From JAKVCB01 sp963578605 (GTDB lineage Bacteria; Planctomycetota; Planctomycetia; Pirellulales; Lacipirellulaceae): 64,000 bases of DNA. The stretch covers positions 1-64,000 of the forward strand of contig CAUZEA010000007.1 of NCBI GenBank assembly GCA_963578605.1. The letters run 5' to 3'. Within the stretch, counting starts at the first letter, position 1. Each line of letters opens with the position of its first letter. Below, in pieces: positions 63,460-64,000 of this stretch. The position numbers were made by a program, and so were the translations under genes. The notes under the pieces were generated by a model. It was not told the origin of the DNA. It saw nothing but the letters and a program-made list of their open reading frames with translations, and ran no database searches.

Positions 63460-64000
63460 ATGGCCGATTCGATAACTCTCGACCAACGAACCATGAACCG
63501 CGCACTGGAACTCGCGGCAGGTGGGCAGGGTTGTGTAGAACCCAACCCGATGGTTGGCTGCGTGATCCTCAACGACAACCAAATAGTTGGCGAAGGGTGG
63601 CACGCGGTGTTCGGCAAACCTCATGCGGAGGTGATCGCTTTACAAGCAGCCGGCACGCGAGCCCGTGGTGGCACCCTTTATGTGACACTCGAACCCTGTT
63701 GCCATCACGGAAAAACACCACCTTGTATCGATGCGATCAAGCAGGCAGGCATCCGACGGGTTGTCATTGCCCAGCAAGATCCATTTTCTATGGTCAACGG
63801 AGACAGCATCACTGCACTGAAGTCAGCCGGTATTGCCTGTGACGTGGGAATTCAGGCGGCTACAGCCGGCCACCTGTTAGCCCCTTACTTCAAACTTGTG
63901 ACTACCGGCAGGCCTTGGACGCTTGCCAAATGGGCCATGACACTCGATGGCCGAATTGCGACCCGCACTGGCGACAGCCGCTGGATTAGTGGGCCCAAAT
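63460..64000 (+). CDS. ribD: Riboflavin biosynthesis deaminase/reductase, N-terminal part
   Basis: 180 residues are inside the window; the gene runs off the right edge. The deaminase domain is complete: NRALELAAGG, EPNPMVGCVI, the zinc site PHAEVIAL (His plus catalytic Glu) and TLEPCCHHGKTPPC (the two Cys). The start of the reductase domain follows (RPWTLAKWAMTLDGRIATRTGDSRWISG). RibD deaminates and then reduces the pyrimidine intermediate of riboflavin synthesis. The ATG at 63460 fits the family N-terminus. No FMN riboswitch is seen upstream. Confidence 0.93.
   Translation, partial: MADSITLDQRTMNRALELAAGGQGCVEPNPMVGCVILNDNQIVGEGWHAVFGKPHAEVIALQAAGTRARGGTLYVTLEPCCHHGKTPPCIDAIKQAGIRRVVIAQQDPFSMVNGDSITALKSAGIACDVGIQAATAGHLLAPYFKLVTTGRPWTLAKWAMTLDGRIATRTGDSRWISGPK

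Overview
The window looks like a chromosomal segment of a planctomycete, most likely near the Pirellulales. No rRNA or marker tree was available. The evidence is the gene content: two BBP7-type outer-membrane proteins, PQQ-like beta-propeller proteins with Sec signals, a planctomycete-style ECF sigma factor next to a Pkn-type kinase, an EF-G of the spdEFG1/mitochondrial-EFG1 type, and several small proteins that resemble planctomycete-specific families. Genes lie on both strands in short operons separated by unusually long non-coding gaps. No tRNA, rRNA or CRISPR array was seen.

Layout. 1-0.75 kb: the end of an IS3-type element abutting a decayed secreted-protein gene. 0.8-1.8 kb: a secreted protein made largely of CCCESD-like cysteine repeats, with a textbook terminator. 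2.4-7 kb: two PQQ-propeller proteins and a degenerate receiver protein. 7.6-9.3 kb: small planctomycete-type hypotheticals. 10.3-15.4 kb (minus strand): an MrfA/MrfB-like helicase-exonuclease repair pair, then a frameshifted kinase and a PP2C phosphatase. 16.5-19 kb: a Pkn2-type kinase broken by one stop codon and an ECF sigma factor broken by one frameshift. 19.3-24.4 kb: a BBP7 porin-like protein and a TadE/TadE/TadG-vWA cluster. 24.6-31.2 kb: tadA, a VanZ-like protein, UDP-glucuronate decarboxylase, dnaE and an FHA protein. 31.5-32.5 kb: a GC-rich remnant of a PEP-synthase-like gene. 32.9-35 kb: purH and a possible structured RNA. 35.6-40.2 kb: an S41 protease, an acidic hypothetical and a TPR protein. 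40.5-44.5 kb: sdhC-sdhA-sdhB. 44.7-46.8 kb: an spdEFG1-type fusA. 47.3-48.1 kb: a CPBP protease-like membrane protein. 48.5-54.4 kb: a colinear envelope cluster (MacB-like ABC ATPase and permease, a CPFC membrane protein, two DUF3299 proteins). 55-64 kb: folC, a second S41 protease, a second BBP7 protein, a SEC-C/TPR protein and the start of ribD.

Three themes stand out. First, five loci carry in-frame stops, frameshifts or truncations, and three of these are signalling genes (two kinases and a sigma factor), while neighbouring housekeeping genes are intact. Second, exact tandem duplications of about 15-26 bp recur in gene ends and intergenic DNA across the whole window. Third, the most system-like candidates are the cysteine-repeat wall-type protein, the MrfAB locus with a perfect palindrome upstream, and the ABC/DUF3299/CPFC cluster.
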